Assembly: GCA_002633005.1 (NCBI GenBank)
Contig: NMRA01000092.1
Location: forward strand, 547,219-611,218
Reading direction: 5' to 3'
Length of the DNA stretch: 64,000 bases
Source of the DNA: Phoronis australis
Taxonomy: Eukaryota; Phoronida; Phoronidae
The position numbers were made by a program, and so were the translations under genes. Below the pieces are notes generated by a model. The model was not told the DNA's origin. It did no database searches and worked only from the letters and a program-made list of their open reading frames with translations. This document shows positions 49,028 to 59,803 of the stretch, in pieces (positions within the stretch are counted from its first letter, which is position 1; each line of letters begins with the position of its first letter).

Positions 49028-51244
49028 ACTTTTTTATGCGCCCACATATTTATGTGTGATCACATTATGCCATCATCCCTGTCCATCCTGCTGTCTGGCA
49101 TCTGGCGTCTGCTGCTCTATCTCTAAAACGCTTTGATGCATGTTCATGAAATTTTGCACATATGTTCCTTTTGTGGCTGGGACAGCATGAGCGAACTTTC
49201 GGACAGATCCAACAACTAATGGGCTCCCTAGAGGCAATTTTAGTTTTTTACGTTTATCTCGGTATCTTCAAAGATCCTGTCAATGGATTTTCACAAAATT
49301 TGGCAAATAAGGATCTATCGGGGAAGTGACGCTACCCTCTCGTTTTCAGATGGATTCGAGGTATTTTGCGTCACCTTGTGGCAATTTTTACTGTTTTGCG
49401 AGTTTTTTTGGCGTCCGCCCCTCTATCAACCAAACCACTCTCAGGATGATGGTGAAAAGTGGCATATATGTTCCTACTCTGAAAAGTACAGCTCCAAATG
49501 ATTTTTCAAGGACTTCGAATACTGTGGGGCCTCCTAGTGGCAGTTTTATTTTTTTTTTGTGTCCATAGCTGTATCTTCTAAACCCTCTGTAGGATCTTTA
49601 TTAAATTAGCAAGTATATTTATATGAAGTTGACAACGGACAACGACTTTCAGACTGATCCGATGAAAGCTGTGCCCCGTAATGACAATTTCGTTTTTTCC
49701 GTTATCCTGTTGGTTCTCTGAAGTTCCTTGACGGATCTTTATGAAATTTAGTAATTAGCTTTCTATTAAAGAAACGACTTTTTCTCGATTCTGGATGGAT
49801 CCGACATTTTTTGCGCCATCTAGTGGCCAATTTCACTGTTTTCTAGTCTGTTTTTGGTGTCTGCCCCTCTATCAACCAAACCATGTTAAGGATGAATTTG
49901 AAAATAGCATTTATGTTTCTAATCGGTGAGGACAGCTGATGATGATTTTCGGATGACTCGGACTACTGTGGCGCCTCCTAATGGCAGTTTTGCGTCTATG
50001 GCTGTATCTCCCAAACCCTCTGCAGGATCTTTATTAAATTTGGCATGTGTATTTACATGAAGTTGACTACGGACAATGATGATATTTAGATTGATTAACT
50101 ACCACTGTGCCCCAAATGTTAATTATTTTTTCTAATGTCCTCTATCTTTGAAACTCCTTAAGTTAGCAGATTTTTATGAACTTCAATAATAGGTTTCTAT
50201 TAAAGTCAACAGGTTCCTGTTGGATAGATTCGACTTATAGCATCCCTTTTGCAAATAGACTCCTAGTAAGGAGACGGCGATGCCTTCTCATTCTCGGGTG
50301 GATTTGACGTATTCGGCATCACCTGGTGGCCATTTAGTACGTTTTTGACTTCATCCCATCCATCCACCAAACCGCTTGAAGGATCATTATTAAAATTTTG
50401 AGACGTGTTCCTGTTGAGAAGACCGAGGATAACATTGATTTTTGGACGTGTTACTACTCTGGCACCTCCTAGTGGCAATTTATTTTGTTGCGTCCACATC
50501 TGTATCTCCTTACCCTTTTCAAGATCTTTTTGAAATTTAGCAAAATCGTGTTCCTATGGAGATGGCAACAGTTGACAGGGAGTTTCAGACCAATCCAACT
50601 ACAGGTGTGTTACCTAGTGGCAATTTTATTTTTTACGTTTGCCTCTGTAACTTAAAGCTCCTTGAGGCTTTTACATGAAAATTGGCAAACAAATTTCTAT
50701 TATGAAGACGACTGCACCTTTCCTTTTTGTGATGGATTCAACGTATTCTGCACCAACTAGTGGCCATTTTAATTATTTTTAGTCTGTTTTTTGTTGTTTC
50801 CTTCTGTATTTGCCAAACAGCACAGGATCATTATGAAAATTGGCAGATGTGTTCCTACTGACAAGAGCATGACTGATGTGGGTTTTCAAATGGATCCAAC
50901 TACTGTGGTGCCCCCTAGTGACATTTTTTCGCATCTATGGTTGTATCTCTTAAACCCCATGCAAGATGTTTTTGAAATTTTGAAATTGTACTCCTATTGA
51001 CTTGACAGCAGATGGATAGATTCGACTACCGACGTGGTTCTTAATGGCAGTTTATTTTTTATATTTGCCTTTGTATCTTAAGAATTCTTTAGTGGATTTT
51101 CATGAAATTTAGCAAATAGTTTTGAAATACTGGATGGGTTCAATGTATTCTGAGTCATCTAATAGCTATTTTTATGATACAAATAAACATCCCTAGAATC
51201 ACACAGTTTGTGATGCAGTCGTGGCCACATTTCAATGCTCTTGT
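49028..51244 (+). repeat. ~2.2 kb element of nested ~150 bp subunits, forward orientation
   Basis: It opens 'tttttatgcgcccacatatt' and closes near 'gctcttgtt'. Both ends are found inverted at 59803 and 57934. The interior repeats phrases such as 'atggattcgacgtatt', 'cctagtggcaatttta', 'cctctatcaaccaaacca' and 'atctttattaaatttggca' every ~150 bp, with a larger period near 500 bp. GCCATCTAGTGG at 49815-49826 is an exact reverse match to the CTCF core consensus; most other subunits here are one or two bases off. Open frames through it are shadows of the repeat. Confidence 0.9.
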
Positions 51245-51693
51245 TGTACTGGTGTGTGTTGGTACAAGCATTGAAGTGTTATAAGAAACGTTGAATTTAA
51301 CTGAATTTAGTTTTTGGAAATAACTCGCGTTGAATGTTGTTGAGGTTTTTCATTTTGATGTTTCAACACAAGTGATAGACAAGGGCCTACATATCCCCTG
51401 AAATTAGTTGTTTTGAACATGGTCAGAGGTTTCACATGCATTTCCTGTTTTCCTTGCATCATTCTGCATGTTGTCTCCAGCAGGAATTCATTGGATGGCA
51501 CTGTGCAAATACTAATTGAGTACAGGTACAAGGGGAATAACATCAGATCATAGCTGATGTTTGTTATTTGGGATCAGTATGGAAACAGTCATGACAATGT
51601 GAACCAGGTGGTTGAGCCATGGAGGGAAAATTAAATTCATGTGCCTTTAGAGAGTGGACTTTTAGCCACGGAACCTGTTTGTAAATAACTATT
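51245..51693. other. no gene recognised
   Basis: Short unrecognised minus frame (51307-51543). Nothing else is seen. Confidence 0.45.
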
Positions 51694-51704
51694 CATTATT
51701 ATTA

Positions 51705-51736
<32 letters not shown>

Positions 51737-51754
51737 TTTGTTATTATTATTATG
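51694..51754 (+). repeat. ATT microsatellite
   Basis: About 60 bases of (att)n with single G and T interruptions. Confidence 0.96.
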
Positions 51755-53985
51755 AAGTTAATGTCGTGGTTGAAGAAAAGATGTCAAAAGTCTACTAATC
51801 TAGTTTTTACTTGTGTGCCATTTGGAAATGAGAGTTGTCGTCCAAGGCTTCCTTGTGACGGAAGTGGATTAGTGGAATGCGTCGTTTTTGGACTGCGAAT
51901 TCTTGTGAAGGACACGTGATTCAGAAATTCATAGAAAATAATGTACCTGTGAAGGCCATAAGTAACTTCATTGTAACTGTCAAAATTAAAGTAGGAAAAA
52001 ACCTTTGCCTGTTAAAAATTTAGTTGATGCCCCTTGTTGTTTGGTCTGCTCTCTTGTTCCTGACACAGTAAGTAATTATTCCAGCGAAGAACTCCAATAG
52101 CTTCAGGAGATTTTTTTAATCATCTAAGCTAAAATGGTCTATGCTGTTTAGTAAATGTCAGTCAAATTTGTTAAAACCTAGGAAATGTCTGGACTTCAGT
52201 ATAAAAAGATTGAGTTCCGACTCTTGTGCTAACAAGGTGTCAAACTAAGGATTGCCATGCCGAAATATACAAAAGTTGATGATGTGGACACTTTCAAATT
52301 AGGAATCAAAAAGACCACATTGTCCTATAGGATAGCAACTGTTGTGTTATATGTACAATATTTCTTTAGATTTTAGAGTCATAAGATTTTTGATTCAGTG
52401 ATTAGATGTTATTATTTATTGTGATATACCTTAGACTCCTGTAGCTATGTACCACAAACTTCACATTAACAATGTTTATGCTCATGTCAGTACATTCAAA
52501 TGTTCTCAGGAAGAAAAACAGTGTGTTTATTGGGACATTCCTCTGGGATTTATGACATTTAAATTGTATGTCATTGCCATTTACTACACTCTAGTAATTT
52601 TGAAATGCCATCTTTAGAATTCACAGTCAATTCATTGTCAATTTCTTACCAGTCTATCAGATATTCAGGTTACTCAACATGTTTAAAGTTATCAAAACCC
52701 CAGTAACATGTTCAACATGTCAAATCACTAGTCTTAATTTTTCCAACCCAGGCCACACGCAATAGTGGTTTGTTTTCATTTGTTGGAAACAGCACCTGTT
52801 TGTTTTCCCAATCTCAATTTCAGGTGATGCATACCAGCAGTGCATCATCACAAGCTGCGGGGTGCTTTACAGACATCCTTTTGTCATTAGATATGTCCAG
52901 AAAAGCAGATATTCCTGTACCCATTTCCCTAAGAACAATGGTTGATCCAGGGGAATATTCCCATTGAAGAGGAATGCTGGATATGGTGTTCAGAGGGGTG
53001 GACCAACGACCCTACAAAAGGGTGTCTTTTCCAACAAAATTCTCCAGGACAGGGTTCCATTTTTTACGATTCCCTACTAAAGGCTTTACTTTGGGTGTTC
53101 AAAACTGTACCAAAAGGGTTTTTCCTAATAAACATTTTTTCTATTTTAAAATTAACATATTGCATTGGCAACATAGCTTCTCTTCATATAGTGTTTCGAC
53201 CTTTAATGGATTAAAAGACAACTTTCCAAGAATCCGTACAAATGGGTTGGTTCATGGAGTTAACCTCTACCCCCTCCCACCGGCCAGGGATTGGGTATGT
53301 GCAACTCATAACCAAAAGATCTGGTAGAACTTTACAACAGTAAGACAAATTTCTCGTGATGGGCATCTGATAAGCACTGCCAATATGGACTGTATGTTAT
53401 CGGTGCTTCCCCCTCCCCCAGGACCAGACATTTAAACAGACCAATGCCACACCTAGGACACCTGGAAAATAGGTACAATAGCATGGACATGATGAAAAAT
53501 CTCGCCTTAGATAATAGTTGAGAGAGGCTGTACGTTTAAGAAAAACACCCACTCTAGTTCACGCTCATTCGATACAATATTCATCATTTTACATACAATG
53601 TTAAAACAGGCAACTTACAAAACTTCGTATCAAATGAGCTTTAGTTAGTTGTATGCCGCACTAACCCACCCTGTGGAGGAACCCCCCCACAAGTCTAATC
53701 ATGTCAGTAATTTTTTGGTATACAATATGATTGTGCAGCATCCGTCATGTGAATCTTCTTTCTGTGATATTTGCACAGTTGCACTTAATTAATACCACAT
53801 CCTGGAAACACGAAGCTGCAACCTAAGCTTCATCTATACACACACATCTCTACGCTAAAAATCCTCCACTTTTGTTCAGTGAAAAATTAATTATTTAGCT
53901 AAAAGTCAGATCCTGTACCAAATTTTAGAAATAGACAATATTGGTCCTGCCAAGTTTTAGAATTACGATCACTGACAAACGATCA
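51755..53985. other. no recognisable gene
   Basis: Contains the longest open frame in the window (52974-53327, 117 codons, +), overlapped by another frame at 52942-53214. Neither shows a motif or composition that convinces me. The region ends in AT-rich sequence with CCCC runs. Confidence 0.4.
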
Positions 53986-53989
53986 TCTC

Positions 53990-54230
53990 TTTGATTACAC
54001 GCATGGAGACCCATGAAAACATTGAGCCAGTCACTATCTTAGGCAAGTTTATAAACTACCAAGTTTATTGGCACACTCAAATGATACAAAACACAGTATC
54101 TGATAGAGAAAATTGTGATGAATGCCAAAATCACCGTGAGTCTCAAACTTCAGAATCAAGAATATTCAATTTTGCCTTGAATTTTAGAGTCCCAAACTTG
54201 AGAATTTTTACCGTAATATTTGTTTAGTGT
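53990..54230 (+). repeat. dispersed repeat leading into the 59 bp satellite
   Basis: Shares word order with 23480-23650 ('caaaatcacc', 'attcaattttg', 'tttagagtcccaaactt', 'gaatttttaccgta'). Confidence 0.5.
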
Positions 54231-54402
54231 CCCAAACTTTAGAGATTGTGCCAAACTAGAGAATTTTTACCGTAATATTTGTTTAGTGTCCGAAACTTTA
54301 GAGATTGTGCCAAACTAGAGAATTTTTACCGTTAATATTTGTTTAGTGTCCCAAACTTTAGAGATTGTGCCAAACTATAGAATTTTTACCGTAATATTTG
54401 TT
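54202..54402 (+). repeat. 59 bp tandem repeat, about 3.4 units
   Basis: 'gaatttttaccgtaatattt' begins at 54202, 54261, 54320 and 54380. The unit continues 'gtttagtgtcccaaacttta' and 'gagattgtgccaaactaga'. Units differ by one or two bases, so the expansion is recent compared with the dispersed repeats around it. Confidence 0.95.
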
Positions 54403-55485
54403 TTCTCAATGATGCTGTAAACTCGCTTCTTTCCATGAAACCAACTTTATATTGAAGTTATGTCTATGAAATTGACAGTTAATTATTTTCCTGGAGTGAC
54501 AAGCCAAGGTGAGTCAGGGCTGATTAAAGTAATACTGTCAAGTGTTCTTAGAACCAGAAACCTTTTCTAATCTAAGTACATTTATAACAACAAGTGGTCA
54601 AAATCCAAAAGACTTTTGACAGCATACAACAGTTTATTGCTCCATTAAAACTGTGGTTGCTCTTGTCTGTATGATTTACAGTAAAAATGAGAATCAAACC
54701 AGCACTTTGTACTTCCTCAATAAATTGGTACAAGAACCGCGAGAACCATCACTTAACCTGAATAGCATGATCGCAATTACGCGAACTTCATGCTATTGTA
54801 CTCTGTACTGTCTGAAATTACTAATAATAAGTGTGTTGTGAACAAAAGACTGCAGGAATGCTTGACAATGGACTAGATTGATATTTGAATGTGGAAAATG
54901 TCCCTTGGAGTTGACAGAGATAATAAATGAATTTTCGATTTTTGGACAAGTGGCAGTGAATATTTCTGTCCCTGCTATTGCTGAAGCTGGTTTATATTAA
55001 ATTAATGCCCTTCATTTATCACATAATAGCAACACCAGCCTACACACAAATGTACATTCGTGGCTTTTTGTTCCATCAGATCTTAATTATGTTCATAGAC
55101 ACTCCTGCGGACTGTACAGCCTTTAAAAGTAGAAAAGTGATAGCCTCTGCAGCACATGAATGTACCCAACCTTATTGGAAAACCCCTTATGAGAAAACCA
55201 GCCGTTTTGGACATATTTTATACTGTGATTTTATTCAACTATAACACTCATAGGACCTCGCTAAGGTTGTGAAATTAATGAAGAATGGAATAATGACAGC
55301 AGCCTAGATTGTGTTACCTTATATTATGATGACATAGGGAAATAGATGTTATATTTTCAAAAACTGAAGCCAAAAGTGAGTGCCTGTGTTTCAGTATATG
55401 CCATTGATCAGCATTTCATACATTCTTCGCAATAAGTCTTCGTATGCACCCTTATTGAATATTTGTAGACACCCATTGTTATTCA
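54403..55485. other. no gene; one family-7 copy
   Basis: Family 7 lies at about 54840-54930. The plus frames 54653-54841 and 54978-55244 are not recognised. Confidence 0.45.
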
Positions 55486-55489
55486 TTCA

Positions 55490-56136
55490 GGTGAAATATT
55501 TGGGACCTTATCGACAAGTCTGCATATTGAGCCAAATGAATACAAAACTATGGTAGTTCTAATTTTGTAGAATTATGTATTTTCTGAAAGAAGAAAGCCT
55601 GTAAAATTTTTGTGTTCGTCCTTTTACCAATGTGCCTTCAAAATTGGGTCATGTGACCATGCATTTTTGGATAAAATCTGGCAAAAACGATAGACACCTT
55701 GATAACAAAACAACAACATCAATGAATTTTATTTGATCTAAATGTTTATGTTGAAATGTCAAAAACGTCAGTTTTCTGAATCGTTTTCATTTTATGCAAA
55801 TTGAAGCTTTTTATTGAAACTCACAAAGGTCCTGTTTTTATAGCCTCATGCAAAATTGTAACAATTTAGAAACAATTCCTAATAGCTTTTTGGAAAAGGC
55901 TGCATAAAGCATAGCAACTCATAAAGCATAGTAACTCATAAAGCATAGCAACTCATAAAGCATAGTCACTCATAAAGCATAGCAACTCATAAAGCATAGC
56001 AACTCATAAAGCATAGCAACTCATAAAGCATAGTAACTCATAAAGTCCATATGAATCTATTCAGCCATTTCTGAGATGCAATGTTTCAAAGTTCGCCAAA
56101 TCGGGACATTTTTCTACGGTCCTACAAAACCTTAAT
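55490..56136 (+). mobile_element. family-3 element with an internal satellite expansion
   Basis: Interior hallmarks: 'gggaccttatcgacaagtct', 'ttctgaaagaagaaagcctg', 'aaaattgggtcatgtgacca', 'tttgatctaaatgtttatg' and 'attcagccatttctgagatg'. It ends 'ctacggtcctacaaaacctt', the right terminus. At 647 bp it is longer than the 7.2 kb copy, partly because of the eight-unit tandem array inside it. Confidence 0.75.
55904..56039 (+). repeat. 17 bp tandem repeat, eight units
   Basis: The unit 'ataaagcatagcaactc' begins at 55904 and repeats every 17 bases to 56039, with single C/T or A/T changes in some units; a partial ninth follows. It derives from the 'gcataaagcatagtatct' segment that is single-copy in other family-3 elements. 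Confidence 0.97.
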
Positions 56137-56239
56137 GTAAAAGATGTGAAGTAGCAGAAGCAGCCAGCTGGTTTTTGCAATGTCAGTATAATATCAAGTA
56201 AATTTCCAGACGACTTGATTCATGCTTTTCACATCTTGG

Positions 56240-56500
56240 TTACAAGCCAAAGGCATTCAGAGAAAATAACCCGGACTTCCCCGTCATGGCAGCTGGGCGG
56301 ATGCTGAATTTGTTGTCCGAGTAATTCCTCGTGACTGAGAATGAATAGAAATTACCATAACAAGAAAGTTACCAAACCATTCTGGAATTAGAATTTTGCC
56401 CCACAATAATTATAACCTGAGTTATTGTTGCTGTTCAGTTAACAGAATCAGCCATCATGATGGGGAAACAGCATTTTGTCTGGTTTGCATCATGTACTGA
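56240..56500 (+). repeat. family-6 repeat, most complete copy
   Basis: It begins 'acaagccaaaggcattcaga' and ends 'ggggaaacagcattttgtct' followed by 'ggtttgc'. The opening 'gcaaacca/gccaaagg...aaaat' and closing 'attttgtctggtttgc' are roughly inverse, consistent with a small inverted-repeat element of about 260 bp. Confidence 0.6.
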
Positions 56501-56504
56501 AGTT

Positions 56505-57440
56505 ATACTTTTAGTCTATTTTTATGAGGGTAGTTTTGCTTTAATTATCCTTTAGTGCACCCCGAACATGATCTGTTCAGGAATACCTTGATACTTTGGT
56601 GAATTTTTTCTAATTGAATTAACAGAAGCCAACACGGTACCAAGAGCTTTGTCACTAGATTTGTACAATTCTGGCTGTAGTCATGGACTTAAATCTAAGG
56701 CCCTTTGTGGAGTAAAGACTTTATGATGGCTTCCCAGAAATAAAACACTGGTTTAAATGAATTGATCGTGCAATTAGTTTTCGCATCTTTGGTAGACGTT
56801 GATAAATGTCGTAGATAATTGGTCTGTCAGTTAGTGATGTCGGACAAAAGAGCGTGGTAACCCTTAACAATGCACTAGAATGACATCTGCACTACCCAAT
56901 TGATTTAAAAGCCGCTGTCCTCTGGAGTTGAAACCAAATGAAAGTTTTTGATGAAAGGATTTATGGGTCTACATTTACAACTTAAATAGTTAGTTAAGAA
57001 ATTTGACTCTTTAGTAGCCGATTACCAAAAAGTATCAATGTCACACAAAAGCTTATGTAATCTGATCATCACAATATGTTTACACCATGAGTCTCTTCTC
57101 TATGAATTGTAACCTTTACTGTCTTGAGGTTTGTGTTTCTTCCTCTGTTACAATAGATTTCATTTCACGCCTGTTATGGTTGTAAACACCCATGCTGCAC
57201 TTTTGAATATGTTTGTGTCAAGTGACCACTGCTTGGCTAAGACCACACCCTATACTTTTGAGGATTTCCAATTAAGTGTCCATTGCTCGGACTTTAGCGC
57301 CCACTCATTTTTTTCTTCAGTATTTGATTTTCAAAATAGTGAAATGCCATTCAAGTTGCGTTGTAGTTTAGGACTGAGATTTGCAGTTGTCGCTGGGGAC
57401 GTTGTATAGTGTTAGCTTAACAGTAAGTATTGATAAAAAC
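56505..57440. other. no gene; one family-7 copy
   Basis: Family 7 at 56850-56945 ('ggacaaaagagcgtgg', 'ctctggagttgaaacc'). The 92-codon plus frame 57131-57409 is not recognised. Confidence 0.45.
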
Positions 57441-57454
57441 AACTAGGGACTTAA

Positions 57455-57502
57455 ACTGGCTTGACATGTTTCGGCATTTACTAAAACACCATCCTCAGAA
57501 GC
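57455..57502 (-). repeat. hairpin-like motif of retroelement type
   Basis: On the minus strand: 'cttctgaggatggtg', then a short spacer, then 'gccgaaacatgtcaag'. Motifs of the form CTGANGATGG...CCGAAACRTGTC recur in animal genomes and are associated with Penelope-like and related elements. Only the motif is visible; no element can be delimited. Confidence 0.4.
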
Positions 57503-57933
57503 AAACAGTGGCCATATGCCCAACAACAGTAGTGTATTGAAAATGTCATGTTTATCGAGATGGACACTTACCAAAACTTAAAGTCAAACACAGTGCGTCA
57601 TTCTACGCAACAGCAAATTTATTTTTCAATAGTTATTCTTTTCTGACCGTTTTAGAGCCAAATACCAGCCTTGATTACCTCCGAAGATGAAATACAGGAC
57701 GTGTCCTGGTTTTTTGGCATGTTGTATCAGACCTATTTTTCATTGCATACAGAAATAGTAGTGGGCGTTTATTACAGCTTCTGGTGTCAAGTGTCCAGAT
57801 AGGCATTTATTTGGAAAATTTCCTCTTAAAAGTCCACTCAGCCTTAACTTTTGGCCACAAATTAAGTTTTGTGGAGCATTTGTCAGTTTTAAAAACGAAC
57901 GTTAGTGTTGGTGAACGACGTATTTATTAACTT
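57503..57933. other. no gene recognised
   Basis: Spacer before the 2 kb repeat. Nothing recognisable. Confidence 0.45.
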
Positions 57934-59803
57934 ACAAGAGCAATGCGGAGCGTTGAAATGCACCCACGAATGCATCGCAAACGGTGTTCTTTAGGGTTGT
58001 TTATTTGTGTCATAAAAATGGCCACTAGATGGCGCAAAAACATAAAATCCATCTGAAAATGGGAACATGCCATAGCTTCTGTAATAGAACGCTATTAACC
58101 AAATTTCACATAAATCTGTCATGGAACTTCAGAGAAACAAAGGAAAACAGAATAAAATGAAATTGCCACTAGGGGGCACAGTGTTCACTGGATCCGCCTG
58201 AAAGTCGTTATTGTCTGTTGTTAACTTCATATAAATACACTTACTAAATTTAATTAAGATCCAGCTGTGGGTTTAGGAGATAGAGTTGTGGGTGCAAAAC
58301 AAAACAAAACTACCATTGGAAACCCACAGTAGCCAAAGTCGTCATCGTCAGCCATGCTCTTCACACAGTGAACATAAACACCAATTTTCAAAACCATCCT
58401 TAGAATGATTTGGTTGATAGGGGGTTGGACGCCAAAAACAGACTCGAAAACAGTAAAAATGGCCACTAGGTGGCACAAAATACCTCGATTCCATCCAAAA
58501 ACGAGAGGATAGCATCATCTCACCAATAGATGCCTGAATTCAAAATTTTATGAAAATCCATTGAGGACCCTCTTGGAAAGCAGTGCTATCACTGAAGAGG
58601 CCACCCTCATTTTAAATATCACAATAAAAAAAAAGACCCTTGAAGATACAGAGGTAAACGTAAAATCTAAAATTGCCACCAGGGACACACCAGTAGTCAG
58701 GTCTGTCCGAAAGTCGTTGTTTTTGTCAACATCATATAAATACACTTGTGAAATTTAGTAAAGATCATGCAAACGGTTTAAGAGATGCAGCCATGGGCGC
58801 AAGAAAACGAAACTGCCACTAGGAGGCGCCTAAGTAGCTGAAGTCATCGGAAATTCATAGTCAGCCATCCGCTTCATAGTAAAAACATACATGCCAATTT
58901 TCACAATTGTCCTGAAAGCGATTTGGTTGGTAGAGGGGTGGACGCCAAAAAACACTCGAAAACGGTACAAATGGCCACTAGGTGGCATAAACTAAGTCGA
59001 ATCCATCGGAAAACGGATAAGTCGAATCCATCTGAAAATGGAAAGATAGCGTCACCACACTAACAGAAGCCTGTACGCTAAATGTTTTTGAAAATACATC
59101 GAGGACCTTTGAAGATTCATAGGTTAACGTAAAAAAATAAAATTGCCACCAGGGAGCACACCAATAGTCAAATCCATCCGAAAGTCGTGGTTGTCCTTTG
59201 TCAACATCATATAAATTCACTTACTACATTTAGTAAAGATCCTGCAGACAGTTTAGGAGATACAGTCATAGGCGCAAAAAACAAAACTACCACTAGGAGG
59301 CTCCACAATAATCCAAGTCGTCGGAAAATCACCTTCGGCCATCCACTTTATAGTACAAACATACATGCCAATGTCCACAATCATCCTTAGAGCGGTTTGT
59401 TTTTAGGCGTCCACCCCTTTATCAACCAGACTCGAAAACAGTAAAAATGGCCACTAGGTGGCGCAAATTACGTCAAATCTATCCAAAAACAGGAGGTTAG
59501 GATCATCTCACTAATAGATGCCTGCATGCCAAATTTTATGAAAATGGGCTAAAGACCTTTGAAGATATAGAGGTAAGCGTAAAAAACTAAAAGTGCCACT
59601 AGGGGGCACACCGGTAGTTTGATCCGTTTCGAAAGTTCGGTCATGTCCTCCCATGCATGAAAGGAACACGTGCAAAATTTCATGATGATACGTCAAATGG
59701 TTTTGGAGTTAGAGCAGTGGACACCGGACGGACGTCACCCGGGCGGAGATGATGGCATAATGCGTCCGCATGTGAATATGTGGGCGCATAAAAATTAAAA
59801 AGC
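57934..59803 (-). repeat. ~1.9 kb element of nested ~150 bp subunits, reverse orientation
   Basis: Inverse of 49028-51244 with the same two ends ('acaagagc' at 57934, 'atatgtgggcgcataaaaat' at 59777-59796). Subunits carry the motif at 58022, 58166, 58463, 58676, 58816, 58975, 59146, 59290, 59451 and 59596. Three types alternate (ending in ...GGGGGCACA, ...GGTGGCGCA and ...GGAGGC), giving a higher-order period of about 450-510 bp. Six motifs fit CCASYAGRKGGC exactly. Confidence 0.9.
58022..59607 (+). promoter_or_regulatory. array of CTCF-core-like motifs
   Basis: Exact matches to CCASYAGRKGGC on the plus strand begin at 58022, 58166, 58463, 58975, 59451 and 59596, with one-mismatch versions at 58816, 59146 and 59290. 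CTCF is conserved across bilaterians and its core motif is well established. Binding here is inference; the motif is also simply part of the repeat unit. Confidence 0.4.

Noticed and set aside
52974-53327. Longest open frame in the window (117 codons).
   Set aside because: No recognisable motif, overlaps another frame in a second register, and the length is within chance expectation for 64 kb scanned in six frames.
58254-58478. Minus frame in the 2 kb repeat.
   Set aside because: It is read through the subunit repeats; equivalent positions in the inverted copy do not stay open.
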